64,000 nt of DNA from Hirsutella rhossiliensis (lineage: Eukaryota; Ascomycota; Sordariomycetes; Hypocreales; Ophiocordycipitaceae). The DNA is taken from assembly GCF_020360975.1 (NCBI RefSeq), contig NW_025408668.1, forward strand, positions 62,001 through 126,000. Reading direction: 5' to 3'. Each line of letters starts with the position of its first letter. Position 1 is the stretch's first letter. The notes under the pieces were generated by a model, which did no database searches, was not told where the DNA came from, and worked only from the letters and a program-made list of their open reading frames with translations. Of this stretch, positions 46,168-58,059 are shown piece by piece. The translations under genes and the position numbers were made by a program.

Positions 46168-46816
46168 TCGCCCTAGGACTTTAAAATTACTAGGCGCTTA
46201 GTTAATTACCCTAAGGCTAAAGACTTTAGTAACGCCTATAGTATACCCTATTACTCCCTAGAAACGAAGTATAGTAATAGCCTCTCTAGCTATAGTCCCT
46301 ATAAGGTTTATACTAGGTTTTAAACCCTCCTAAGTTAAAGGAGTTAAAAACCTAGGAATATATTAAAACTACCGCTAGGATATTAACGACTATAATTCTA
46401 TATATTTATATAGGACTACTAATAACGCGATAACGATTAGCCTATAAGACTTTATAGCTTATTTAATCTAGCTATACTTAAAGCTATAGACTAGTAAAGA
46501 CGCTAACTACTTTATTTCCCTAACGCCCTTAAGAATAATAAGCGCGAATACTTAGGAGCGTATATAGGGGGTAGTAGATAATTATTTAAAGAAGGAAGTA
46601 CGCGAGTAAAAATAGGAAAGAGCTAAATAAGTAGCTTATAGGTAAAGGGAGGAATAAAGAATATAAAGGGAAAGGATTATAGTAAAGGAGAAAGGTTCTA
46701 TCGATGGTTTATTTACTTACTTATATACTTAGGAAGAGAACCTTACCCGTTATTATCGCGCCCTTTTTATTAGTATCTTAGGTCGGAAAGTCGCTAAGGA
46801 GGAGTTTAATAGGTAA
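46168..46816 (+). pseudogene. G ORF2, part 2 (C-terminal 216 codons)
   Basis: This continues ORF2 in phase after F. The C-terminal part has a Lys/Arg/Glu/Gln-rich, coiled-coil-like stretch at about 46570-46690. The frame overlaps the PPT (aaggaggag, 46796-46804) and runs 11 bp into the 3' LTR before TAA at 46814-46816; the same TAA is present in the 5' LTR copy. Confidence 0.55.
46796..46805 (+). promoter_or_regulatory. G polypurine tract
   Basis: aaggaggagt immediately before the 3' LTR is the expected site of plus-strand priming. Confidence 0.6.
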
Positions 46817-47184
46817 GATCGTACCCCTATAGATATTAGCCTATTAAGGGGGGGGATAAGACCCTTAGCACTCCCCTTTTAACTTACTTCTAAGTATACT
46901 TAAAGGTATTATAAAGACCTTAATTATCTAATTAGGTATCTTCCTTAATTATAGTTAATTTAAATTTTTATTTTTCCTCTTTAAAGTAAATACTATTAGT
47001 TACGCGACTTTAATAGAGATAAAGAGGTATAAAGTAAAGAAATCTCTAAGACTTATTTTTATAACCTAAGGCCCTTAGAGCTATATATAGGCTTAATAAT
47101 TAGATAATTACGTAGTTAATTACTTTATTAATCCTTAGCTACGTACTACGCGTACTTTAGGTATATACCCTTATCCCTATTAAA
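46806..47184 (+). repeat. G 3' LTR
   Basis: 379 bp, aligned to 32736-33114; followed by TSD gtagt at 47185-47189. Confidence 0.9.
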
Positions 47185-47189
47185 GTAGT

Positions 47190-49070
47190 TCTTACCCCTT
47201 TTTATTAATATAAAATACGATCTTATAGTTTACTCCTAGCTTATATAGGTTAATCTTATTTACTTCCTAGGACTTAAATAGTAGTAGGAGGTTATAAAAG
47301 CGCTCTAGTATTTACTACTATAGCTTAAAGGGTAACTTTAGCTTCTTTACTTAGAGGGCCTTATTAATATCTACTAAGCTAACTATATAGACCGCTATAT
47401 TAGCCGCTACTTAGCCTTTCTCTTACTTTAACCGTTATATAGTTCTTATAAATATAAAGGCAAGGACTTCTTATACTAAGTATAAAGCTTATATACTTAG
47501 TCTTATACTTATAGAACTATCGTTATAATAGACCTACTATTATATAGGCCTAAACTATAGCTTCTTTTAGTATAGAACTAAGTATAACTCTATATATAAT
47601 AACTAAGGTTTCCTAAGGATTAAGGGAAACTCTAGTTAAGGGATTATATAGGCTATAATAAGCTTATAGTAACCGTTAACCTCTATAGCTAGCTATATAA
47701 TACCCTTAATTACTATACCCTCTATCGCGCTTAAGACGACCTTTACTCGCCTTAAGGCAATCTTTTCTATTAGTACTTATATCTCTTATATAAGCGCCTC
47801 GCTAACTACGGCGTAGTACTAGTAGCCCTTATCTATAAGGGCGGCGATAAATAAGGAGTTATTAACTATAACCTATATTAAAGTAAGCTCCTCTTTTATA
47901 TAGGCGGATAATTCCTTCCTATCTTTTACTAGTACTAGTAATTAGGGCTCTAGAGCCTATCTTTACTTTAGAGCTACTCTTTTTCCTCTAGGCTTAAAGG
48001 AGTAAAGTCCTCTTTATCGTTTAAGGTAAGGAGCGGTTCTATCTTTACTACTTAAACTACTATAGGCCGCTTAGTTAAAAAGAAAGGGCATTTTAATATA
48101 AAGTATATAGACGCGCTATAATATAGGTAGCGGCTATTAGCCTTCTTTTTCCTAATTTCCTTACTTATTACTTACTTCGCCCGCTACTTAAAGAGTAAGA
48201 TAGTATAGGGGATATTTAATAACGACTTCCTACTACGTTTAGCTTAGTTTATATAAGTAGCCGATATTAAGGTATCCCTATTTATATTAATAGCTAGTTA
48301 TTTATCTTATAAAGGGGCGGTAATTTTATCTCCGCTATATAGTATATACTTATAAAGCTTTTAAAAACGCGGCGTTTACTTATAGCCTTATACTACCTTT
48401 ATTAACTAGCTTATATACTCGCTATAGTTAATAAGTATAATTATAAGGATAAGTAGATCCTATAAGGCTAGCGTGATTAAATTCTATAGCTATATAAGCT
48501 TTACGCTATCTTCCTATACTATAGTCCCTACTACTTATAAGAGCGTCTCTTTAAAATCGGAAAGGAATTCGCTAAAGGTTTATCCGTCTCTTTACTTAAG
48601 GGTCTATAGCCTATCTTATACCTTCTCCCGCTCCTATACGTTGCTAAACGTATATATAAGGTATTAAAAGAAGTCTTATAGGTCGCGTTTACCCTTAAGG
48701 CTACCCTTATTTTAGAATCTAGAGATCCGCTATATCTAAGGCTCTAGTAGCGTATAGAGGAGCGAATACTATACTATATCGCGATAGCTATTTAGGCCCT
48801 ATTTCTTATTAGTTATAAACTTCGTTTATAGCTAGCTAAGAAAGAAGTAAAAGGACTCTAGCTTACTATCCTAAGTTAGCTAAGGGAGCGGCTTTTATAT
48901 TAGTAGTATCGCTGCTATAACCGGCGTTATAAAGGTTATCGGGGTTAAAGCTAGTCTTATAGACGGCTCCCTTAGTATAGCGAGAACGTTATCCTTCTCG
49001 CTAGCCGTCGCGCTTTTAATCGCTTCTAAGATAGCTATAATACTTCCTATCTATCTAAGGAGGGGTAGAG
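47190..49070 (-). pseudogene. A2 gag, protease and RT start
   Basis: This is the 5' part of A2 gag-pol, continuing from 32730 across G. It aligns inverted with A3 61029-62990: gag about 48150-49070 with the zinc-knuckle region near 48120-48170, and protease near 47850-47890. It includes the ~0.95 kb (about 48190-49139) missing from A1. Confidence 0.85.
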
Positions 49071-49139
49071 TACTTCCTTAAAGAGGAAGCGCCCTTTTTA
49101 AAGATATATTTATTAGATCTATTAGTTAATAGCTTATAC

Positions 49140-49325
49140 TATTACGGAGTAAGTAAAGGTATATATATAGGTGCTATCTATAAGATAATATTAATAAGCT
49201 ATATAGAGCTCTCTTATACGCGGCTAGCTTATATATATATATATAGGATCCGGCCCTTTATATATAACTATATAGCTTAAGCTATAGCCTAAGCCTATAA
49301 CCTATAATAGTTAAAGACTTTTATA
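49140..49325 (-). repeat. A right LTR (5' LTR of A2)
   Basis: 186 bp, tattacggag...cttttata, the least mutated of the three at its outer end; followed by TSD taagg (49326-49330). Confidence 0.92.
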
Positions 49326-49330
49326 TAAGG

Positions 49331-50767
49331 CACTTATAATTTAATTCTTTATAAGTAAGGTAAGTAAGCTTAATTAGTTTAACTTAATATTCTTCGTCCT
49401 ATTCTTTAACTTATACTAAAGCTACTATAAGTTTTCCTTATAGATATTTAAGGAGGAGTAAACTACTTTCTATATTATCTTTAGCTACTTTTATAACTAT
49501 TATTATAGCTTTATAAGGTCTTATATTACTCTTTACTTTCTTTAAGGTCTAGAATCTAGTATTTTCTATACCTTAGGCTATATCTATATATCTTATACTA
49601 AGTCTCTTACTTAGTTAAGGAATAAAGTTAATTAAGTAATTTAAAGAGATTAGAATTTTTTTATATATAATTTCTCTAATAATTTTATTTATAAGTCTAT
49701 TAAACTTCTTATCTAGATCTACTCTATATCTATAATATATAAGGATAATCTTTAAGCTAGTTTTTACTATTCTTATTATCTTAATTTCCTTTATATCCTC
49801 TTTAACTCTTTATCTTTTCCCCTTATAAGTATTAATCCCTATTAAGGTTATATAGATTATCTAATTATATATATCGCTTTATTATATATTATTTATAATT
49901 ATAATAACTAATATCTTTCTTACTTCTTTTTTTATATCGCTTACTTTTAAATTCCTTAGCTTTTACTTATATTAGCTTCTATATCTTTAAAACTAGTTTA
50001 AGAAACTAAATTCTCTTTTACTAGTAGCTTAATTTAAGTAAGATAGTATAACTATAGTATTAACCTATTTTATATATAGTAATATAAAGGAGTTTCGCTA
50101 TATATCTACTTAGTATATAATAAGCCTTTAAAAATATATACTTATTTAAGAAAACCTATTAGTAAGTACTAAGGGAATTACGCTTCTATTATCTTTTCTT
50201 TTAAGGTAAAGAGTCCTATTTAATACTTTATATATTATAAATCCGATCTTATAGTCTTAAGAGTATACCTTATATTTATTAAGGTAATATCTTTCTTTAC
50301 TATAATAAAAGTATCTCCTAAGCTAGTTAAAAATATTAACCTAAAACTATATATATTAATTAAATAGGTAGTAGAATCTAATAGTATTTACGCTACCTCT
50401 TTATTTATAACTTAAAGAGTAGCCTTTACTATTAATATATCTTTATTCCTTATTAAGCTAGTTAAATATCTACTTTTATTAGCGAGTAAGGTTAATCTTT
50501 ATATCTTTAAAGGCTTTTATTAAGTCTAAGATCTCCTTTATAGGCTATCTAAGTTTCTTATCTATTTTCTTTAACTCTTTAAAAAGTTTTTCTTCGCCCT
50601 TATTAGATTTAGCTTCCTCTTTTACTTTATTAATTTCCCTAAAAAGCTAGTCTTTCTTTAGGTTCTTAAGCTTTTAATTATAGACTTTAGATACTATATC
50701 TCGTCGCTTAATATCCTAGCGAGGTACTAAGTAGTTATTAATTATATAGATAAGGCTTTTATATAAG
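49331..50767 (-). pseudogene. E1 right arm, gag to pre-protease part
   Basis: Aligns inverted with G about 34290-35770 and resumes E1 exactly after taagg. It encodes the gag-like region on minus. It is interrupted by C2 at 50768 and continues at 57134-57471. Confidence 0.88.
50763..50767. other. Target-site duplication of C2, left
   Basis: ataag, perfectly repeated at 57129-57133. Confidence 0.9.
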
Positions 50768-51253
50768 TCTCGTAAAAAGAGATATAAGAAGTATATAAAA
50801 ATATATAAAGGTAAAATTAAAAGTAAGGGGTCGGATAGGTAGGGTAAAGAGATTTAATTCTTATATAGGTAGTAATTATAGTAGGGGTTTAATTATTATA
50901 TTACCTTAATTATCCTTTTTTCCTTTATCTAACGCCCTTCTTTATACTTATTTAGTATCTTAATTAATAAAGAAGATCCTACTTAAAGAAGCTGCTAATA
51001 TCCTTTTAACTACTAAGCTTTTTACTAGTTTTTCCCTTCTTTTCTAGCCGTTGCTAGTATATCCGTCTTATCTTTCGCTACCTTTATAGGAAGCTATTAC
51101 TACTTTTACTTCCCCTCTTACCCTTACCCTCCTCTCTATACCTCCTTTTAGCTCCTTCTTCCTTCTTTTATACTAAGTGTTTTTTAGCTTCCTAGGTCCC
51201 TTATACTTAGGGATATCTCTAAGAACTACGAAATTAAGCTACGCTTTATAATA
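50768..51253 (-). repeat. C2 left LTR (3' LTR)
   Basis: 486 bp, tctcgta...ataata; aligned with the C1 LTRs without length change. Confidence 0.92.
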
Positions 51254-51369
51254 TACCCCCTTAGCTATAGCCTGCTCTTATAGAAAGGGTAAAGCTAAAT
51301 ACCTAGGCCGGTAAGCGTATAGAGGAGGTCTTAGTCTATACTTATCCCTTACTTAAGAAATCCGGGTTT

Positions 51370-51545
51370 TAGCCCTAGGCTCTTTTAGACCCCCTTTTAG
51401 GAAAAGGGGCCTTAAGGAGGAAATTAAGTACTATAAGAAAGGGGGGCTTCTCTAAGGATAAGTCTCTAAAAAGGGGGCCTTTAAGAAGAATAAGTCCTAA
51501 TTAAGCTAGGGGCCCTCCTTTAGGATAAGTCCTAATTCCTCTCTT
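51370..51545. repeat. C2 3' UTR minisatellite-like block
   Basis: About three ~38-bp units of the form aggggg-cc...ggataagtcctaatt, against two shorter units in C1. Confidence 0.5.
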
Positions 51546-51557
51546 TAGCTATAAACG

Positions 51558-54500
51558 TCTCCTTCCTCCTACGTACTATTAGCTCTTCTCGTAGACTCTT
51601 AAAGCAGGCTTCTAAGGATAGCTTTTTTCGAACGTCTTCTAGCTTAATTTACTATAAAAAGATAGCTAGCTTTTACTTTAGTAAGGGCTTTATAAGACCG
51701 TCGGCTTTTATTAATACTATAAGAACCTAATAAACGGAAATAAGTCCCCTTTAGACCTCTTAGTATAACTAATACTAATAGATATAGATATACTATAGCT
51801 AGGTCGATAGCTTACTATTTTCTATAAGAATTTATATAGTTTATATATTATCGTATTTTATAGTTAATAGGGTCGGAATTTATAATTATAGAGATATTAA
51901 TAGCTAGCTAAGGAAAATCGCTTCTTTTAACGCTTTTAAAAGAGCTAGTAGCTCTACCTTTATACTTAAGGTTATAACGGTAGCTTACTTTAAAGCTCTC
52001 TAAGTAATAGTTCCTCTAAAAAGGGATATAATATACCCTTATAAGCTCTTTCTATCTAAGGAATTATCTATAAAGGACGAATCGCTTAAATAAAAGAAGA
52101 TTTCGGAAGCTAGTTTCCTTCCCTACCCTCTTAGGCGTAGACTATATAATCTTATAAAATAAAGATAAAGGATTACTTAGTCTACTACTTCTTAGTGCTT
52201 AGGGCTAGGATTCTAGTTATACTTAGCTAGCTAAGAGACCGTAAAAGAGATATCTAGTCTAGTAGAAATAGCTAAAAAAGGTAGGGAGCTTACCTTTTAT
52301 TAATATTAGTATTTCTCTTACTCCTTAGATTAAAAGGACGGATTAAGTAAAAGCTCTTTATTTAATATAAGCGTAGAGGGAAGCTTTTTATTAAGGGAAT
52401 TAAGGAGGAATTTATAAGCTACCTTATCGATATAGGCGTCCTAGGTAAGCTAGATAGTCCGTTAGGACTTATTCTAAAGGATTTATATCCCTAGGAACTA
52501 CTTTAGCTCCCTTAGCCTAGTTATCTTATACCTTTATTATAGGCCTTTTATAGCCTCCTTAGTATTTACTTCTTCCTTTTTTAAGTAGGCCTAGATAATA
52601 TCGTCGATGTAAAAGAAGACTATAACTTTACCCTTTTATATTATATATAGTTCCTAAGGGACTTTCTTAAAGCCTAGGGCTTTAAAGGAACTTATTAAAT
52701 ATTATTGCTAAAAAAGGGGTAATTATTATAGTCCGTATAGAGCTTTCCTAAGCCGTAAAACCTTTCCTAGCTATTAAAAGCCTAGTAGAAGGTATATATA
52801 GATAACTTTTTCTTCCTTAAGTAGGTAGTTAATAAAGGCGTTAACTATATCTATCTAATCGAGCTTAAGGTCGAATTCTACTACTATAGCTATAAGGGTT
52901 AAAAAAGACATCCCTATTAAGGTAGTTACCTTAGTAGGTAAATCCCCTTTTTCCTATTAATTCCTATAGATATCTAGCCGGGCTTTATACTTTTAAAGGA
53001 AGCTATATTTATTAGTCTTATAGATAAAGACCTACTTATAGCTAAGGACCTATTTTCCTCTTACTTTTTCCTTAAGGACCTCTTTAAAAGACCCTATCTC
53101 CTTATATAAGGCTAGGTAGTCTTTCTAGGCCTAGAAAAACTAGTCTTTAAAGGGGTGTTTTTCTAGCTACTTTTAGTTTACTAGTAGGTCTAGGAGGTCT
53201 CTTTTATATACCTTCCTTACTAATAGTTATAGCTTAAAGAGCCGGCCTATTATAAATACTCCGTAGGAACTGTCTTTTATAGGCGTTAGATAGAAGTTAG
53301 AAAAATAATCGAAATAAGGGAGAGGTTAGTCTTCTTTAATAACTATATCGGGCCTTATACCTTCCTTTACTTCTCGAAGTAAGGATAAAAAGGCAGCTAG
53401 GTAATCCTTTAAGAGAGGTGCCTTTCCTACCCCCTTAGGGGTCGAGACGGGAAGACTAACCGAAAAAGCTACTTTTAGATCTTCTTCTTATTTTATAAGA
53501 GGAGGCGTAGGAAGGTAGGCGTATTCTAGCTCTACCGCTTTCCTATCGTCTCCTTCTTCTTTTAGATTATCTAATCTAGTAGCTTCCTTTTCTTCGAAGT
53601 TAGCGTTATCCTCGACTACTTCGACGTTAGTTTCTTCTTTTATTTTTATATCTAAGACCTCTTATTAAGACTATTAGGAAGGGGGAATTTAGATCTTTTA
53701 AATTAGCTAACGTTAAGAGAGTAAAAGGGGCTATTAAGCCCTCTTTCTATCGAAGAAGCTAGATTCATCGAAAATTATATCCTTAGTTAAAATAACTTTC
53801 TATAAAAGAGGAATCTAGATCCGGAAGATATTTATAGAATTATAATTAATAAGGTAACTAATAAAGGCTCTAGGATTAAGCTTTCTTTTCTTCTTTCTTT
53901 TTAGCTATATATCGGTAGTTATTATATATGCTTTATAGCTATAGGTATAAAGGTAGGCTAGTAAGGCCCTCTTTTTTTAAAGAGCTTAAGGGGGGATTTT
54001 TAGTCTATTCCTTAGTTTAGTTCCCTAGGGTCCTTAGGGTCCCTAGGAGTCCGGTTCTAAAGGTAATAAGCGGTCTTAATAACTTCCCTCTAAAGGTCGT
54101 ATAAAAGCTTTATAGTAAGTCTTATTATATAGGCCCTTTTTATTATAGCACCCCTTAATCTTTCTACCCCTTTATTCTAGGCCTAGGTATTCGGTGCTAA
54201 TAGGAGGGGTAAAATGCCCCTTTTTTAAAGCTATTTTAAGATATCCTTTATAAATAGCTCTTTATTAGACTATATCTTCTTTACCTTATAGCTAAAGTAG
54301 GATTTTATTTAGTTAACGAAGTCTAGGAGGGTAAACTAGTTATACTTACTTAGGTAGGTCTATAAGAAATAAGGGAAAACCATCCTTAAAAAAGCGTCTA
54401 TAAAAAATATTACCTTAACGAAGCTTTCCTAGTCCCTAGAGACGTCGGTCTAATCGACCGAAATTTCCTTATATAGCTAGTCTAGCCGTATAAGCGTTCG

Positions 54501-56495
54501 TTTAGAAATTCGTCTCTTAGTCTTTCTTTAGCTATAGTATTTATATTTAACGGTCTTTAGGCCCCTTATTCGTACGCCTTATTATTAACCTAGCTTATAT
54601 AAAGCTAGGGGGCCTAGGTAACTAAGTCGTATATATTAAAGAAGACTGTCTCTTTAGGCTGCTAAAAGAGGGTCCTTTATAATAGACCTATTCCTTTTAG
54701 TAGGGAAAGCTAACTTCTTAAGTAGTTCCTTTCTAAGGATAGGTCCGAATTTAAGAATAAATTAACCGAAATTTTCCTCGATAAGCCTAATAGTCTAATT
54801 CTTTTAGACTAGCCTTATAGGCTTAGACGTCGTATCCTAGAAGATTCCTTCCTCTTAAAGAAAGCGAAAGGAAATTAAGCTCGTTAAAAATCAAGGGTAA
54901 AAAGCTACCCTTTTTCGTTAAAGAATTTATATAGACCTATTAGGTAATTTTATTATAAAATTTACCCTTTTATATCCCTCTATCTATACGGTTAATTCCC
55001 TAGTAATAAGATATTCCCTCTATACCTTCTTAAAGGACTAGAATTATAAGAGTATATTATAGATATTAAGGGAAGTACTAAAGTTAAGGATAGCTGATTT
55101 TCGTAGGGGATAATTAGAGGGTCCTAATAAGTAGTCTTACTAATTTATAGGGAAGACGAATACTAGATTTACTATACTAACGATTTTTCCTTAAATTTAT
55201 AGCTTAAATAAGGGCAGCGGCGTTAGTTACTATTTCTTAGTAACCCGAATCTCGTCTATCTTCTTTTATAACGAGGGGTCCTTATTAAGAGACTATTATA
55301 TCGTTTCTTATAGCCTCTTTAAAGAGTTAAATCCTTTAGGTCGGTTTTCCTCGAAGACCTACTAGTATTATAATAACCGATAGCCTAGGGATTTATAAGC
55401 TAAGTAGCTGTTTCGTTTAGTCTTTTATTTCTTTAAGGATTCCTCGTTCCGATCTAGAAGGTCTACTTAAAAACCTCCTCTTTTTACCCCTTATTACTAA
55501 TTTTAATAAAGAGGTTCGATTTCGACTAGTTCCTTAATTTTTTAACTAATAGATTAAACGGTCTATTAAGGGACTAGTTAGGCCGGATGGACTAACGGGG
55601 CCGGGGCCGGGCCCGGAGTAAGATACGAAGCTAGGGCCGGGACCGGGGCAGCCGTTAAAGACGGTGTTAAGGCTCTCGAGGGAGGTAGAGCTAGAGGGGC
55701 AATAGCTATAGTAGCAGTAGCGGGAACCGTAGTAATAGGGGCTATAGCAGCTATAGGGGTAGTAGGTCGAGCCGTCTAGGTCGAGTGCTAGCTACGAAGG
55801 AATAAGACTGCTTACTATTATACTCTAGCAGCCTTTTTATTTAGTTCTTAGCTAGCTTCTCGAAAGATAGTTAAGTAACTATTACTAATAGGCTTTATTA
55901 ATAGAGATATATCCTATAGCTACTAGCCGGAAAGAGCTTTTATAAGGAAGTATGAGTTAGCTTCCTTAAGGATTTCTTCTTACTTAGCTAGCTATAAAGA
56001 AGCTAGTAAGTTCCTAGTAAAAAAGGCTCCTAGGTATACCGTATAGGTCTTCTTAATATAGTTAGTTATATAGCCCCTTAAGGGAGCTATTAAGGTCTCG
56101 AGCTTTAAAAGCTACTACTTAAGAGTCTCTTCCTCTTAAAGAGAGATTAGCTTTACGGTACTAATAGATTCTATTATCGCTATACGTATAGTAGTTAGTA
56201 GCTTCGTCTTATAAAGGTACTCCTTTTAGTAACTCTTATAGTCGCCTAAGGTAGTAGAAAAAGCTCTTTATTATATAAAGGTTAGCTCGGAGAAGATAGA
56301 AGCTCCCTCTATAAATTCTATTACCTTAGGACGAAGAGGGGGCTTAAGAGGGTCCTACTTATCTAAGAAGACTAAATTATAGATAGTCCTATCTAAATAA
56401 ACCTATAGCTCCTTTACCTACTTATCTTAATTATAGGGCTCTAAAAGAATCGCCCTATAGACTATAGGGGTAGTAAAGGAGTTGTTTTTCGATAT
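51558..56495 (-). pseudogene. C2 copia gag-pol remnant
   Basis: The same domains as C1: gag with GC-rich tract (~55588-55650), integrase (~53760-54500) with the changed second Asp region, RT with Y-I-D-D near 52597-52608, and RNase H (~51690-52050). The start is ATA at 56493-56495. Cys and His codons of the gag knuckle are lost, and stops are far denser than in C1. Length is 4938 bp against 4941 in C1, so decay was by substitution rather than deletion. Confidence 0.9.
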
Positions 56496-56642
56496 TATTA
56501 TAGAAGGAGAGGGGGTAGAAAAGTTAGTTAAAAATCGGCTTTTCTAGTAAGAGGGGTAAAAGGGAGCTACGAGGGATATAAGAAAGGTTCCTTTTATAGT
56601 AGCCGGAATATATAGGAATTCTATTCCTCCTAAGCTTATAAC

Positions 56643-57128
56643 TCTTATAAAGAGAGATATAAGAAGTATATAAAAATATATAAAGGTAAAATTAAAAGTA
56701 AGGGGCCGGATAGGTATAGTAAAGAGATTTAATTCTTATATAGGTAGTAATTATAGTAAGGGATTAATTATTATATTGCCTTAATTATCCTTCTTTCCTT
56801 TATTTAACGCCCTTTTTTATACTTATTTAATATCTTAATTAATAAAGAAGACCCTACTTAAAGAAGCTATTAATATCCTTTTAACTACTAAGCTTTTTAC
56901 TAGTTTTTTCCCTCTTTTCTAGCCGTTACCGGTATATCTATCTTATCTTTTACTACCTCTATAAGAAGCTATTACTACTTTTACTTCCCCTCTTACCCTT
57001 ACCCTCCTCTCTATACCTCCTTTTAGCTCCTTCTTCCTTCTTCTATACTAGGTGTTTTTTAGCTTCCTAGGTCCCTCGTACTAAGGGATATCTCTAAGAA
57101 CTACGAAATTAAGCTATACTTTACGATA
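56643..57128 (-). repeat. C2 right LTR (5' LTR)
   Basis: 486 bp; preceded on its inner side by the mutated tRNA-Met site (56632-56642) and followed by TSD ataag. Confidence 0.92.
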
Positions 57129-57133
57129 ATAAG

Positions 57134-57471
57134 AGTTTTAAAATAACTTTAAATATCTTCCTATTTCTCTTTATAATATTAATAATAAGTTCCTTTAATA
57201 TTATATAGTAAATAAAGTATAACTAAACTATAGATTCTTCCTAGCTATTAGGTTATACCTTACGCTATAAGTATAAGTAGAAACTAACTTATTTTATAAC
57301 TTTTATAATAGTCTTAGGCTTTTTAGTATTATAATTATTTAAGCGGTCGTTAATAGTTTCTAGTTATTTAATATTATATATATAATAGTATTAAAAGAGT
57401 CTCTTTTTTACTTCTTCTTAAGTAAGTCAATTTATAAGAATTTTAATAGTAGGGGCTTATATAAAGGAGAT
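57134..57471 (-). pseudogene. E1 gag fragment, cut by H
   Basis: Aligns inverted with G 34011-34290. Homology stops at ggagat (57471), where H begins; the rest of E1 gag and its 5' LTR must lie beyond the window. Confidence 0.85.
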
Positions 57472-57948
57472 TATTAAGGGCCGGCGTATACTTAGTATAG
57501 TAGTATAAGGCCGAATAATTATTTATTTAAAGCTAAGGAGAAAGGAGGAAAACTCTATCTTAGTCGCGATAGTTATTTATCTTCCTTAGTCCTTAGCTCG
57601 ACCTATATTTAAGTGCTATTTAGCCTAAGTTTAGGTCGAGCTCTACTTATATATAGGTCTACTTTAGCCCGACTTTAGTATAGTCGCTATAGTATAACCT
57701 TAGCCTTCTATAAGCATAGCCTATAATACTACCCTTACTCTCTCCTTCTTATCGGTAGCGCTCTTATTCCTTTCTTACTACCTTTTTATTATTATTATCC
57801 CATTTTTCTTAGCGCGCGCGGTTGCTTTCTTCCGCCTTACGCTCGCCCTATCCCTTTATATACCGCCCTTTTATACGCCCGTTCTACCCTATCCTTCCCT
57901 CCTTTATATATATACCCTTATACCTTACTAACTATACGCGTGCCCCGC

Positions 57949-58020
57949 TATATATAAATACCCCTCTTTTATCCCTTCTCCCTCTTCTTTTCTTTTTCCT
58001 CCTTTAAGCTTTACTTCCTT
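57949..58020 (+). promoter_or_regulatory. H TATA box and pyrimidine leader on the plus strand
   Basis: tatatataaata (57949-57960) followed by a pyrimidine tract to about 58005, as before the A and B antisense ORFs. Confidence 0.4.
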
Positions 58021-58059
58021 TACGCGCGCGCCCTTACTTTACCTAACTTCTATCGCCGC

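Larger units (their letters stand above)
32736..47184 (+). mobile_element. G: large Ty3/gypsy element (E1 family) nested in A2
   Basis: LTRs of 379 bp (32736-33114, 46806-47184). Net length without F is about 12.6 kb, long for a fungal gypsy. Plus-strand order: LTR, PBS, gag, protease, RT, RNase H, integrase, internal purine tract, ~1.6-kb spacer with a possible antisense ORF, the 849-codon ORF2, PPT, LTR. E1 is an inverted second copy. Confidence 0.92.
7331..49325 (-). mobile_element. A: composite LTR-A1-LTR-A2-LTR gypsy chromovirus array
   Basis: Three 186-bp LTRs (7331-7516, 27914-28099, 49140-49325) flank two internal regions, and a single 5-bp TSD (taagg) flanks the whole. The coding strand is minus, so the 5' LTR is the right one. 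After removing nested insertions, A2 is about 6.96 kb and A1 about 6.0 kb. Each internal region carries gag-pol with a chromodomain, plus an antisense Cys-rich ORF near the 3' LTR. A1 lacks about 0.95 kb of gag next to the shared LTR. The array could have arisen by unequal recombination between LTRs or by insertion of a tandem cDNA. Confidence 0.88.
50768..57128 (-). mobile_element. C2: Ty1/copia element, heavily mutated copy of C1
   Basis: 6361 bp with 486-bp LTRs and TSD ataag. It is collinear with C1 over its full length but nearly all CpA/TpG became TpA. Same minus-strand coding. It is a natural before/after pair with C1 for reading RIP. Confidence 0.94.

Noticed and set aside
32736..47184. 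G as a simple tandem repeat of E1
   Set aside because: G has its own LTR pair and TSD in A2 and is inverted relative to E1, so it is an independent insertion.
48473..48667. 64-residue plus ORF
   Set aside because: Antisense to A2 gag; A3 shows coding on the other strand.
57822..58007. 61-residue plus ORF in H
   Set aside because: Spans the TATA/pyrimidine leader; Leu/Pro/Tyr-rich composition follows from the pyrimidine tract.
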